The position numbers were made by a program, and so were the translations under genes. A stretch of DNA of 64,000 nt from Haliclystus octoradiatus. Lineage: Eukaryota; Cnidaria; Staurozoa; Stauromedusae; Haliclystidae. How positions within the stretch are numbered: the first letter of the stretch is position 1; each line of letters starts with the position of its first letter. Of the stretch, positions 9,701 to 21,100 are shown one piece after another. The stretch covers positions 6,778,243 through 6,842,242 of the forward strand of contig OU744449.1 in NCBI GenBank assembly GCA_916610825.1, in the 5' to 3' direction. Below the pieces are notes generated by a model that searched no databases, was not told the origin of the DNA, and was given only the letters and a program-made list of their open reading frames with translations.

Positions 9701-12651
9701 AACAATATGTTTGTATAATTACTGCTATGGTTTCGTTTTCAATGTTGGTAAGTATGTTTATCGATATATACTGTATCATAACATAAAATTATTCTTAATT
9801 TAGAAAATTAATTAATTTTATCAGTGGTGTTCCCTCCATCTGTCCACATTTACAGTTACCCAAAATGTTAATAATGTATATGAAGGACTCACAGATAATG
9901 GGGCCATCCACAAAGATCATACTCAGTTAAGGGGGAGGGTGTCATACCAAAGACGTACAGCTGCGTACAGAGGGGGCGTGTGTCAATCATTAACATATGT
10001 ACGCGTCTTTACCTCTTTCTAAACGATTGTAGATGCTATTAATTGGCACTGGTCAACTTAAATTGAATTTATTAGCAGAAAAGTGAAGTACAAAGTCATG
10101 ACAACGGACATATCTTGTTTCAAGGGTGTCTTCTTTCCTAACAGATAATACTTCCAATTGCTGGTTTTATATTTTCTTTGAATTAGATAGAGTTTTGAGC
10201 GTTTTTGAGAATCTTTAAAACATGATAATGAAATACTAATACTATATTTTCTTTTTAATTTTAAAATGTCCAAGTTCAGAAAGAAAACTTTTTGCACGTA
10301 CGCATAATGTCAAGAATCAACAATTGACCTCTATCAGAACTCATCAAATGGCTTTCAGAGTGACTATTTTTGTTCTATCCATAATCATAGTTCAAGCCAC
10401 CAATGTTCTTAGGGCAACTAATTAGAGTGTGATATTGTTTGTTTCTAGACGAGTCAAAAATGAGAGCGATATCAATTTGCATGACTAAATCTCATTTAAT
10501 TCTTATTCACGAATGTCATCAATGGCCTTTGCCACGAAATCTTGGGGATGCTCCCATTCCTAAAGAATCTGAAATAAAAAAGATTTCAACACGGCAAATA
10601 ACTGACATTACAAAGCTTGTAAGTATGCATCTGATTGCTGAATAATGTGACATGATTCATATATAGGCTATTCTATTCTTGTGTTTATTTGGAATGCCAA
10701 ACTGGACTTTGATGATAAATTAATGATCAGATAGCCCTTGATTGTCAATGCAAAGCGATACGCCGCAGCTACTCACAATGCAATCCCGTCTGGTCTGAAT
10801 AATTCCATCCGCTATCCCAAGTTTGATGGTGCTCATCTGATTTGATGAAGTCAAGGTTGAGGTGACCTTCGGGGGATTTGAATCATAAGTGACCAGATAT
10901 GATCAGATCTGATGCCGTGTTGCTCTGCCATATGAGCTGATCCTCCCTCTTTTGACACCAGCACAATATTTACTTCGTCTGAACATCAATGAGGTTGAAT
11001 ACCAGTATAAAGATACAGAGTCTTGCTACCCTTTGAAAATCAAGACCAATTTGCCATGAAGCCTGTTAAAATTGTTAAATTACAAAATGATTTCATATCA
11101 GTCATAATGCTGAATCAACCAGTGTACAAAGTCTATGATGGCTATCAATGACTCTAAATTAGAACAAATCAATGATTCAATGACTTGCGAGTATTTTATT
11201 CGTACTGTTCGTGGAATAAAATGCTGTGTTTTTGGTTTTTCCTTAGAAAACTATTATAAAAGGTGCTTCCTCTTAGCTTTATTTTTCACGTGAATGATAC
11301 CTATACTGTATTTCAATGAATCTGTTTTTGCAGTATCTCTCCCTTTACAAATTTACGCATTTGTCTCTATTAGTCTCTTCTCAACATTTCTAATATAGTG
11401 GAAAACAGGCTTTATCGCTATTTTCTTAGAAACTATTTTCAGATGATTGTAGTTTCTTTTAACTGAAATTGACTTCTGTACACAAGTTTGAATGGCTGCT
11501 GCATACACGTTGATCTTTATGACTGGTGCTTACTGTTGTTTGTCATGGAAATGTGATTTTAACGGGGGGGGGGGTGCCACTTGTCATGGGGGTTCATACT
11601 CCAGCTGAGAAAAACACTTTTTTTGGGTAGGAAATTTCAGATTCTGAAACTTTGCACTTGACTCTGGGTCTCCTTTTTTGACTTTGAAACTTTGAAATTT
11701 GAAGAAGTATTTTCAGTTTTTTAGGAAAGTTTGGGTCTCATTTTCAAGTTTTTGGAACTGTTTGCGTAGCATTTACAGGATTGTTTAAACCTTTTGGGTA
11801 ATTCATATTTTTTCAAAGTGGCATACCTCCCCCGCCCATGGAGAGCTGGTGTTATTCCCCTCCCACCGGGTACAGTACCCTTATTTTACAATTCATTGAA
11901 TATGATTTGAAGTTACTTTGTTTGTCAATCTGGAAGTTGTTTACATCAAGGTTTACACAATCTATTTAATTTAAACAGGCATTCTGTGAAGACAAACCAA
12001 ATCTTGTGGCTATCAATTTTGTAGATGAGGTAAATTTTTGATGAAATTGCTGTTTTATGTATATTAACAATCAATCTATAATCCATTGTAAAATATGTTC
12101 ATATAAGCGCTAAAATGGCCCAAATGTGATAGTTCACAAAATACGTTCATCACAAACAGACCATTAAACGTTCATAAACGGTTATAAGGTGTTCATGAAA
12201 GGTGTTCATGAATTTGGTGGTATTTTTACAGGGGATATTCACTAATGTAGTGTTGAATTGTTGATAGCTGTGAAATGTTCTCCAAATAATTTAATAAGAC
12301 GTAGGTCAACAGCTTTCTTCTGAATTATCAAATTGACTTCAACTCAAAATATAGATAACTTCTTTCTTGTGGTTTGCATGCAAATTATATGTAACAAAGC
12401 AAACACATTTCCCTTGTGTAATGGGGGAAATTGCTGACTCGTCGTTCGTTATTTAGCATTTGGCTACAATATTTGACAATTTCTAGGAAAATCATGCTGA
12501 CGAAGTCATATGGTTAATTGCAATTGAAACAGTACGAAGTCTGACACGTTTAACAACGGCAATAAAAACAATTTGGGAAGGTAAATTTGAGGTTGAGCTG
12601 TGCTCTGAAGTTATACCATCATTCGATGTTTATTTTATTGCTAATGAATAA
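756..12651 (+). CDS. DEP-domain protein with PH-like C-terminus (5' partial)
   Basis: Eleven exons join in phase to give 364 residues and a TAA stop at 12649-12651: 756-840, 953-1058, 2568-2652, 4126-4165, 5600-5662, 7070-7159, 8279-8398, 9627-9747, 10449-10618, 11979-12029 and 12487-12651. The exon at 756 enters in mid-codon, so the start lies left of the window. About residues 115-190 look like a DEP domain: a CFVSKEFVDWLIRRRE core, then SLLDVGIIYHV. DEP domains commonly bind membranes or G-protein partners. Residues about 225-350 alternate beta-like strands (MRAISICMTKSHLILI, PNLVAINFVDE) and end in a helix (VIWLIAIETVRSLTRLTTAI), which suggests a PH-like fold. The first 60 residues may belong to another such domain. 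Pleckstrin has a PH-DEP-PH order, but its sequence does not match what I see, so I do not name the gene. Introns carry SINEs and hairpin MITEs. The exon chain is strong; the family is uncertain. Confidence 0.8.
1163..1516 (+). mobile_element. tRNA-derived SINE
   Basis: The head has a pol III A box (TTAGCTCAGATGGCATAGC) and B box (GGTTCAAACCC) spaced as in a tRNA. A conserved body follows (CATCTGAGGATGGCGGATG, GATCTGCAGTGTCGCGG, GAGAGGTACGGGTTTCTTCG), ending near CTACTTTTT. It matches the - strand copy at 12888-13258 over its length. It lies in an intron of the DEP-domain gene. Confidence 0.85.
2245..2312 (+). mobile_element. 181-bp-family MITE, 3' scrap
   Basis: Only the right end remains: AGTGGTCAATTTATCTGCC, TAGATGGCTGCTATATACAG, GTTTACTG. 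Confidence 0.6.
3476..3662. mobile_element. GTTCATGAAC hairpin MITE, diverged
   Basis: Dense variants of the palindrome (GAACAGTTCATGAGCTGTT, GAACTGTTCATGAATTTCTC, GTTCATAAACAGTTTATG). The ATTTAAC blocks are lost. Confidence 0.6.
3805..4089. mobile_element. Foldback element, about 120-bp arms
   Basis: The left arm (3805-3923) and right arm (3961-4089) are close inverted copies: CATGGGATTTCACAACGTTT, CATATCATATCTTCA and ATCACCAGGTAT appear on one side and as complements on the other. The loop is only about 37 bases. It ends some 36 bases before the 4126-4165 exon. Confidence 0.88.
4523..5450. mobile_element. Large foldback element containing a hairpin MITE
   Basis: The left arm (from about 4523: CTGATTGGTTTAGAG, CAAATCACCAT, GAGAATTTGATCAGG) is inverted in the right arm (to about 5450: CTCTAAACCAATCAG, ATGGTGATTTGGCG, CTGATCAAATTGG). 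An inner pair, CCTATGAGCCATTGATATT and AATATCAATAGCTCATAGG, also folds. The left arm is broken at about 4650-4845 by a GTTCATGAAC hairpin MITE. Confidence 0.75.
4650..4845. mobile_element. GTTCATGAAC hairpin MITE, well preserved
   Basis: Left end GCGAAAAACAGCTTCAGG and right end TGAAACTATTTTTTGC are inverted. Inside are AGTTCATGAACGTTAAATGG with CCAATTTTCATG, and the inverse CATGGAAAATTGGGACC with ATTTAACGTTCATGAACTG. Confidence 0.8.
7170..7350 (+). mobile_element. 181-bp MITE, intact copy
   Basis: It begins TACAGTCAAACCTGTTATA and ends TATACAGGCTTCACTGTA, which are inverted versions of one another. The interior alternates GGTCAC and GGCCACCTGTCTATAGTGG units. It lies just past the 7070-7159 exon of the DEP-domain gene. 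Confidence 0.85.
7578..7648. repeat. Short perfect-stem hairpin
   Basis: GTGCAGACTCAAAACAAA and its inverse TTTTGTTTTGAGTCTGCAC face each other around a 14-base loop, extended by CTAGCCTG/CAGGCTA and CTAGGC blocks. Confidence 0.8.
7866..7945. mobile_element. GTTCATGAAC-family fragment
   Basis: Diverged units such as GTTCATGAACTCAACG and CACAGTTCATGAACTG; one arm only. A further scrap, AGTTCATGAACTGTTTG, lies near 8135. Confidence 0.5.
8495..8632. mobile_element. GTTCATGAAC hairpin MITE
   Basis: Contains GTTCATGAACTGTTCATGAA, CAGTTCATGAACAAATATG, and AATTGGCTCATTTAATATTG, ending TGTTTTTACAGGAG. It lies just after the second DEP exon (8279-8398). Confidence 0.7.
10735..10955 (-). mobile_element. 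SINE, 5' portion, diverged
   Basis: The - strand carries the tRNA-like head (CTCATATGGCAGAGC and GATTCAAATCC) and the body to the TTGCATTGACAATCAAG block. A short + strand scrap of the same body lies at about 11035-11075 (AATCAAGACCAATTTGCCAT). More diverged than the copy at 12888-13258. Confidence 0.75.
11561..11880. mobile_element. GGGGTAAC-family foldback element
   Basis: Left end with a G run, GGGGTGCCACTTGTCATGG and ACTCCAGCTGAGAAAAAC; right end TTTCAAAGTGGCATACC with CCCTCCCACCGGGTAC. It shares GGGTAGGAAATTTC with copies at 27462 and 57357. Confidence 0.7.
12130..12235. mobile_element. GTTCATGAAC-family MITE, diverged
   Basis: Contains CCATTAAACGTTCATAAACG and GGTGTTCATGAA, with the family end TATTTTTACAGGGG. 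Confidence 0.6.
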
Positions 12652-12670
12652 CTTAAATTATTATTTGAAG

Positions 12671-12676
12671 AATAAA
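12671..12676 (+). terminator. Poly(A) signal of the DEP-domain gene
   Basis: AATAAA lies 20 bases after the TAA stop at 12649-12651. This would give a very short 3' UTR. It is the first canonical signal downstream. Confidence 0.55.
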
Positions 12677-12887
12677 TTTTAAATTTTGATAATATATTTT
12701 ATTCGGCAAGGATTTGTAAATTTTAATAATGAACATTTTAATTTTGAAAATATTTGTAATAGATTCACCAGAGTTGATCTCTGGTCAGGCCAAAAGATTT
12801 TGGCTAGCTTAAATTATGTAAAATATTCTGCTATCACAGCCATATCAATGACATTTAATATAACTTGTTAACTTGCTCTGTCTCTCC

Positions 12888-13258
12888 AAAAAAGTAATGT
12901 GGACGGTGTCGCCCTACCGAAGGCACCCGTACCACTCCTCTATTTCTAGAGAAGTGGCTCTTTTCGCTAAGAGCAATGATGTTAAACGCTCCTTAGATCT
13001 CAGCCGCGACACTGCAGATCAATTTCAACAGATTTCATGGCAGATAGGCCTTGATTATCAATGCGCAACGATGCGCCGCAGCTACTCACAATGCAATTCC
13101 TTCTGAACCATTCCATCCGCCATCCTTAGATGGTACTCATTTGATGTTTCAGATAAAGTTAAGGCTGAGTTGACCTGAGGGGGATTTGAACCACAGTCGA
13201 TCAGATATGATACGATCTGAAGTTCGGTTGCTCTGCCAACTGAGCTAATCACCCCTTT
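12888..13258 (-). mobile_element. tRNA-derived SINE with target-site duplication
   Basis: The - strand reads TTAGCTCAGTTGGCAGAGC (A box) and GGTTCAAATCC (B box), then the same body as the copy at 1163-1516. The element is flanked by a perfect 12-base direct repeat, CTCTGTCTCTCC, at 12876-12887 and 13259-13270. This is the expected footprint of LINE-driven insertion, and it fixes both ends. Confidence 0.92.
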
Positions 13259-13367
13259 CTCTGTCTCTCCAGTAGTATCGATCATATAACTCTAACAAAA
13301 TGTTCCTGATTCAAAACATTTCTGTTATTCTATTCCTATGATAATTGCACACTATGAATTTTGGATA

Positions 13368-13580
13368 TACTAATCGCTACTGAAAACATACTGAAAACAT
13401 CCTGAAATTCATCTGATCGTTAAATCTAGAATCTTCTTATCCTATCCTACTGAAAAACTACTGGAACGTAGCTTAAATTTTCAAAGCTATTAATGAAAAG
13501 TGCCCAATTCAGTAGCCTATTCAGCAAGCTTTCATTATGTTTTTAGTGGGTTTTCAGATTCTCAAATTCCGTAGTGACAT
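13368..13580. repeat. ACTGAAA-rich interspersed repeat
   Basis: Shares ATGAAAAGTGCCCAATTCAG and ACTGAAAAACTACTGGAA with a copy at about 59675-59800 (ATGAAAAATGCCCAATTCAG). A third relative is at about 3045-3125 (TTCAGTAGTTTTTCAGTAG). Confidence 0.65.
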
Positions 13581-13935
13581 CTGATTGAGACACTTATTCG
13601 ACTAAAATGTGATGGAAATCAGTAACAGACACAACAATTTTGAGTTGATTCTAAATTTTTTGTGAAATATTCAAGTTAAGTTCTTCTATTATGACTTTTT
13701 CGGATTTGGAGTTATGAAAATTCCTGCAACCTCAACTACTTATATCACTAATATACCAATATCAGTAATATCAATAGTTTCAATATAGCAATAGTCATTG
13801 AGCTTTTGTATACCAGTTTCTGTATAAACAGAACATATCACATTGTTATCCGTTTGCTAAATTTGCAATGTGGAAGATTAATTTTACCAACTTCTAATAA
13901 TGTCAGCATGGTAGTCAAATCTTTTGTAGCCATTT

Positions 13936-14420
13936 TGAAATTTTTTATCTTAAATTTTTGGTATGAAAATGATGCCGAATTCTTTGGTATGATCATATAA
14001 GTCAATCCGGAAAGAAAAATATTAAAAAATATTTTTTTGGATTGAGGCGGTGCAAGGGAGTTATTCGTTCAGGTGTTTAGGGGCTTTCTGGGGGCAATTG
14101 GAGCGTGACTGCTTTTTGAAACTTCAAAACACCACAACTTTTTTGTTTCTTCACCAATCAAAAAAAGCACACGGTAGAATCCAAGCAAATATGTCAAGGT
14201 ACAATTATCAGCAAAAATAATTGAGATTTATGTAAAGCAATTTTACACCCGACCTTTTTAAGAAGACCCATTTTATTTGAACGAAAAGAGCCTGGCACTA
14301 GTTCCGGTGTCATATTTTTGATGTTTTTTCTTTCCGGGTTGATTTATATGATCATACCAAAGAATTCTGCATCATTTTCATACCAACAATATTCAAAATA
14401 AAAAATTTCAAACTTTACGT
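13936..14420. repeat. Large inverted repeat A
   Basis: GATGCCGAATTCTTTGGTAT, GATCATATAAGTCAATCC and GGAAAGAAAAA on the left are mirrored by TTTTTCTTTCCGG, ATTTATATGATCATACC and AAAGAATTCTGCATC on the right. Arms are about 95 bp and the spacer about 295 bp. Confidence 0.85.
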
Positions 14421-14423
14421 AAA

Positions 14424-14850
14424 TAATCCAACTAAACTGTAATTAAAATCTTCAAACATTGAATAAATCAAATCTAAAAATGACTTCACCGGCTGATATC
14501 AATAACATCTTCAATAATGTGTTTTTGTTGACCACAATTTATGAAATTTTCACAAAAACGTATCGCTCGAAATATTTGTTTGTATTATTTTATCAGGATG
14601 TCTTGGAAGTTCCAAAATTCTAGAATGAGGCGATTTGCATCAAAACGAGAAAATCTAAAATACTGAAAACCTTTCATTTTGACATTTTGAATAATTTTGG
14701 ACGAACAACAACGATACGTTTTTGTGAAAATGTCGCAACTGAGGTCAACAAAAACACATTATTGAGGATGTTATTGATATCGGTCGGAGAAACTGTTTTT
14801 ACATTTGAATTGTTCAATGCTTGAAGATGTTAATTACAATTTAGTTGGAT
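14424..14850. repeat. Large inverted repeat B
   Basis: CCAACTAAACTGTAATTAA, TATCAATAACATCTTCAATA and TTTTCACAAAAACGTATCG on the left are mirrored by CGATACGTTTTTGTGAAAA, TGAGGATGTTATTGATATC and TTAATTACAATTTAGTTGG on the right. It abuts inverted repeat A. Confidence 0.85.
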
Positions 14851-15070
14851 GATGTACGTAAGGGTAAGATAATATCTTGAGATTTCAAGGACTCTTGAAA
14901 ACGCCAATTTGAATTGCACTATCTGAGTTCTCGTTATATTTGGTCACAAGGACACAAAGAAATTCTACAACTTTGGATCTTTTTTTTAATAATTTAATTT
15001 CTAAATAACTTTACATAATATAATACATTATAATTAAATAAATCAATGTGTGCTTCTATTTAGAGAGGGT

Positions 15071-15076
15071 TTTATT
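15071..15076 (-). terminator. Poly(A) signal of the PDE11-like gene
   Basis: TTTATT on the + strand reads AATAAA on the - strand, about 47 bases past the TGA stop (15123-15125). It is in a plausible place for the 3' end of this gene. Confidence 0.55.
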
Positions 15077-15122
15077 GAATTCCTCGTACGTTTTGTTAAT
15101 TGAAAATATTTGTAATACTTTC

Positions 15123-18100
15123 TCACGCATATGGACCATCTGAATAAGTCAATGGTATGAGAACAGGTTCTAGTTCAGGGTCTACGTGACCTTTATCAAC
15201 TTGCTCGCTTAATTCACTCCATCTACGAAGGTTTTCCATACTTCCATTATACAGTGGCAACAGTTTATCACTTATTTTTGATAATGCCTACGGTGAGAAG
15301 AAAATCAAGAAATCAATTCATGCGAATAAGTTATGGCTACTTTATCAAAGCTTTTCATTTTACATCTGGTAGGCCTACGATACTTTGGCTCAAATATGCA
15401 ATAATCAACATAGTCTTGGTTTTATTTGTAAAATTAAACATCATAATAATTTTATGATGGTGGAAAAATTAGTCAAGAAGGATTTACATTATAAAACATG
15501 CACTGTGTATCTATATTTATCTTGGCAATCAAGGCGTATCTGTCATTGTTATATGGATGTTACAGTTGATCTTCGCGTTTGATATCAGTATACTTGTCAT
15601 TTATCATCATTACTTTGCGGGAAGAAGCCACTTTCTACAAACAAAAGAATGCTGCTGGGCTGTCAAGTTCGATGACGTGATACCGTTTACATTACTTCCC
15701 GGGACTTACAATTTATATCTGCAATGTCTTAATACTGTCTTATCACATTTCCCTTCATCGCTCTCCATTCTGGTTGACTCTCTCTCATTACTACATATAA
15801 AGAAGGTATTCAGCAAATGTATTTGTAATATGTGATGGCTATATGTTCAGTTTCCCAGAGCTACCTCGTAAACTGGAACACCTGTTGCTTTAAAGAACTC
15901 AACTTGCATCTTGGGTAAATCAAGTATGTTGTTGCGATCCATCATGGCCTGAAAACGAAAAAGAATGATGGAATTATATCCCTCGCTTCAATTTCATCCC
16001 AAAGCTCTGTCAATGCTTCTTGAGAGAGAAAACTAAGAACTACTTTATTGTCCTGTTACAGTTCATATTTACCCTTTGAATAAATTTCACACAAAGAAGA
16101 AGGTACAATCACTATTTAATAAATCTTTTTTCAAAAGGGGGATTTCCAAAGTGATACAAGCATCTATAGCAGCAACTTTTACCGTCAAAGTTACAGAGTC
16201 AATGGCAATGTATAGCATATTAATTAACTTACGCGTGGTTCAACATGCAATGTGTCCCTTTCCAAATCGCCTTGATGAAAGAATTCACTGGTAACAAGAT
16301 GAACAACCTAGATAAAGAAGAATAAAACCAAAAGAATGAACATTCCAATACATTGGCCCAAAGATAACGCATTTGCTATCGTCTCATAACTGTATGAGCT
16401 CTGGTCGTTTCATTCCATGTTTCTTTCAAGCATTCCATTCCATTCATTTATCCACAAACTGCAAAAGCTTCTTTCGGCGAAGTGGCTGGTTAATTGATTG
16501 GTATTTTTCGAACGTGGATGCATTTTATGACGGGATAACCTTCCTGACGCCAACCAATATAGTGCTCTTATCCGTCCCTGCAGGCAAATATTCAAGGCAA
16601 GGCAGTACACAAGGTTGTACTGGAAGTCTTTAACAAGAATGGAATAATTTTAAGATATCACATATGTACTTGGAAACCTATCACGTGTATGGTTGTGTAA
16701 GCTCATGAGCAATACAGTTTAAATTCATTGACCATTTCCTTCAGTAGTTACCTTCTTCTGGATCTCCCATGGTTTGGTAATTCCATTCAGATCACAAGCA
16801 GTCATCAGCATATTCCTAAAATTTCACAAGTTAATATAATTTCAGGAAATCTGACAATTAATAGGAGTTACTTGGACAATTTGTTCCCAGATAAATCTAC
16901 ATGAGATATTTTATGAATGACGATTATTGTCAACTATGCCTGGTCGTGATTTGTGGCGTTCTTTGTGTAGCAAATCTGTTAGGCGAAAGAGGGACGGCAC
17001 ATTCCTATAAGGTGACTGTCTATCCTACTAAACTAAGAAGGAAGAGACTATGTTACAATTTGATATACTATGAAACAGATTCTCATTTTCTGGAATTTGT
17101 TTTGATTCTGGAACAGAAAATGATTTTCCTGTTAAATATTTGTAATACTGTAATGACATTTTTCAAGGTAGTTGTTACATTAATTAAGTCCCAAGAGACA
17201 AAATCACAGCATCTGAACCAACCTCAATAAATGACGATGCGATGAACTTTTTGAATCAAATTCATCATGCTCAACCAGATCAAAGAATCGGTCACGGTTT
17301 CTGTTGACATAACATGAAAAAAACAGGCTTATTATGAAATACATTTCTGCTTTCAGACTACATTCCACATAAAAAGATACACATTCTATTGGCCTTGAAT
17401 CCAGACCACGCTATCACTGTGTGTGCTAGCTTGCGTACCAGCCCCTACGTTTTTTCTGAAACCATAAGGTCTGTGAACTAATGTGTGATTTTCAGCCCAA
17501 CAAGTTCCCATGAGTTTGGGATATAATTTATGCATTACGTTGTCTTATTATTAAGATCATTGTCGCGGCTGATAACTATGACGTGTTTAACGAAGAGTTG
17601 TGATTTTATGGCAATTGATGCTTTGTGACAGTCAATTCTAGCATCTCACCAGACACACCAACATTAGATAAACATTGATCAAACATTGGATACGCGTTAG
17701 TTGAAAATTCAACATGTGGGTTTTACGTTTGTTTACGACAGAAAAACCAATTTAATCATACGCATGTCCTAACAAGTGTTCATTAAGTGGATTCTTGCTA
17801 ATGGATGCTTCTAAAAAACAATAATATATATATATATATATATATACGTACGCAAAATACTGTGCCAGATCTGTAGCTAAAATAGCATGCCTCATGTACT
17901 TCATAACACTGATGTATGCTTCAGGTGATAAATGCTTGAAAATGTCATTTCCCTGATAAAGAGAAATATATATGTCAAATTAATACAGAGCAGAAACAAA
18001 AGAAAATCCACAGTTCATATACTACATCATTGCCTCTTCACAATGCCTTGGTGCCTTGGAGTAGTGGTTAAAAATTTGGACCTTGGCCCGCATGCACAAA

Positions 18101-21100
18101 CGCTTCAAAAATACTTCACCAGCCGCCCCGGTGAAAAAAAGCTTGAAGCTTACCCGGTTTGTGGATAAAGGATTTAAAAAACTTACTTGGCTGTTTAATA
18201 TCATAACAGCGTGATTAAAATGATGATGTTCCATTGTCGATGTCCCGTATAAAAGTGATAGTGCAGAGTCACTCCTAAATTGCAAAGAAAAACAAATTTA
18301 ACAAACATTCGAACATTGACAACAAAGCTATAACTGCTTACCTCTGCGAGTAGAAGGATTTACTAACGTTTAACCCCAAATTATTCCAAGAAATTTTACT
18401 GCATTAATAATAATTTGTATTTATCTGAATTTGAATAATAAGAATGTACCAGGATATAATTTATTGAGTTTATAAAACTGGTTGCATATAATGTATGGAG
18501 ATTCACTCAAGCCGAGTACGATCAAATGAGTAAGGTCTTAAGACCTCGGATAGAATTGTCCAGAGAGGCAACTGCTCAATAAATAAATGTGGTAGAATAC
18601 TACGTATTCACAATCAAAACGACATACCTACCATGGAATCTGAAATCGATGTTTATAGAATACAACAATGCCATGGGACTCTCTAATAGGGCAATATTAT
18701 CTTTATCCCTTACATACATCAGGATAAATATATGTGGAACATTTTCATGTAACAAATTCAAAGAATAATTATATCTCAGCTTTGCTTGTAATTACTTACT
18801 TCATTTGAAATTCATTATTTGTCCCCCTGTGATCAAGATCATGACAAAGACATCCAACAATCAAACCAAGGCATTCATGAGATGAAAGTATCGATGTTAA
18901 TTTTCCATGCTAAACGAAACAACACAAAAGATATTACAGTCAGACCTGTTATAACGGTCACATGTACCAACTGTATATAGTTGTCACTCTAGCAATGTCT
19001 AAAATTGAATCAGCCCTGCAGATAAATGTTACGGTGTTGGCTATGTTATCTTTCATTTAAACTATTAACTCAAACTACAACATGATGTCAGATGTGAGAT
19101 CCACTGCCTCTTTATATATAGCAGTCTCACAAATTATACTCAAACTCAATAATATCAAACCTACTCCGTTATTTACTCCGTTATTTTTCGTTGAAAAAAT
19201 ATCTCAATTACCTCCATCTGAGCCTCTGTGTCTCAAAGGAGACATGGTTGAGAATGTTAAATTATTCAAATCTTGCTGATTACATTGTAAATTAGCTACA
19301 GGATTAAATTCTAAACTCACAAAAGAAGATGGCAGTGCTCACTCTAACGGAAAAAAACTTGTTGCTGCCACACTATTGACAACAATTGGAAAGGGAGCAG
19401 AAGAATATCTAGAACCAAACCAGAGTTCACTGCTACAGTACTAGACGACCCAGAAACGTTGCGGGAAGCTTTTGAAAAGCACTTTCTGCCTGAAGGACAT
19501 GGTCTCTTTGAGCATTTTAAAATTTTCAAATGTGAACAAACTGTAGCTGAGAAAACAACAGACTTTGAAATCCGCTTGCGAAGTTTAGCAGCTTCATGTG
19601 AGTTCGGAGAACTCGAAGATGAATTCTTATTGCTCATACCAAAGACACTTCAACAAGGGACAAATTGTTGAAAGAAAGACCTGTCCCTAATCTGAGACGA
19701 TGTCTGGAAGTGTTGACTGCAACCGAAACATCACGCAATTTTACAGATCAACTTTCCATATCTGAAGCACAAATTCATGCCACAAATAGACAACCTACTT
19801 ATTCACCGTAACAGTAAAGGCCATCTGCATATGTGGTCATTTTACCTACGTCTCATAGCTGGCTCTTATATTCAGGTTTCACTGTATCAATGTTTCATTC
19901 TACAGTACTGGACATTGGTTCGTGTACTTGGGCTAGCACAGCAATTAAATTAACCAAAATGGAAATGCAGAGTTTCATGTTAGAATTTCATTACATTCTC
20001 ATAACATTGTAGTGGTACGTGCAAGAATATGAACTGAATCCAACAAGCACATTTCATGGACACTTCATGGAGGATTCATGAACAGTTCATGAACCAGGTA
20101 ATCAAAATTTATCAATTATTTTTGCAGGAGTCTAGCTCAGTCGTAGAGTAGCCTACCTGTACTATATGCGAGGAGTTTGGCGGTGTAACACATTTGCCAC
20201 AAAGTAAATATTTATTCAAAATAGATGACTGTATTATGGATTATAAGATTTCAACTATTTTCTTTGTATTTTGATAACAAAGTAGTTGATCAACCTTTCG
20301 AAATTAATTAACTACACTAATCATCAGTTAACTAACGAGTGTACTATACTTACTTTGATGGATGCGAACATAGATTGTGCCACGTTAAATGCATGTCTCC
20401 AATTATGATATATCACATCACGATAGTTCTTTCTTACTGTCAACATCCATTTGCATAATGTCTATTATAATAAAAGGAACAAACATTATGAGCAAGAAAA
20501 TCAACTCTGTTAATGAACTACAACATGCCATCAATAATATTATACATTCAATTATGAAATAAATGCTGTTCATCTCCGGGTTCATCTTCTCTACTCGACA
20601 CTATATAATAGAGGTATGTATTTCCAAATGCTTTATTCAATATTAAGTTTGCAGGTATATACACTGTATCAGCTCAATACTAACCTCATATTCTATATGA
20701 TATTTAGATACAAAACCACAGTCAATGAACATTCGTATCGACGCACCAAGCATCTGATCATCAGTGAGGGAAAAATCATCAAAATTGAGATCGTTCAAAT
20801 GAAGGAAATTTGTTGAAGGTATAGGAGAAAGCTAAATGCGAGAGAAAACGACAAAAATTTAATAAATAAATCAGTGATATAGATCTTGACATAATTTCAG
20901 TAAAGTATAGACCCCGGTATAGACAGTCACACGATAGGAATGCGACGTCCCTCTTTTGGCCTAACATGATTGCTACCCAAAGAACGCTACAAATCAATTG
21001 GAAGTTGATGTTAATTTACTAGATAATTAAGTTCGATAATTGGCATTGGAGTTACACTGGTTAGGGACGGTATATCAATTGATAAATAAGTTTATCAATG

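Larger units (their letters stand above)
12652..15122. other. Intergenic gap between convergent genes
   Basis: No coding exon is recognised here. It holds a complete SINE (12888-13258), a diverged copy of a CTACTGAAA-rich repeat (about 13368-13580), two adjacent large inverted repeats (about 13936-14420 and 14424-14850), and the PDE poly(A) signal near 15071. Confidence 0.6.

Noticed and set aside
13190-13258. tRNA gene on the - strand (A and B box present)
   Set aside because: The tRNA-like head is joined to a conserved 300-base body that recurs elsewhere, with a target duplication; it is a SINE. The head also does not fold into a convincing cloverleaf by eye.
15254-15835. Three overlapping + strand frames of 65-92 codons
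   Set aside because: They overlap the last PDE11-like exon and its flanking intron on the other strand, shift frame among themselves, and show no domain.
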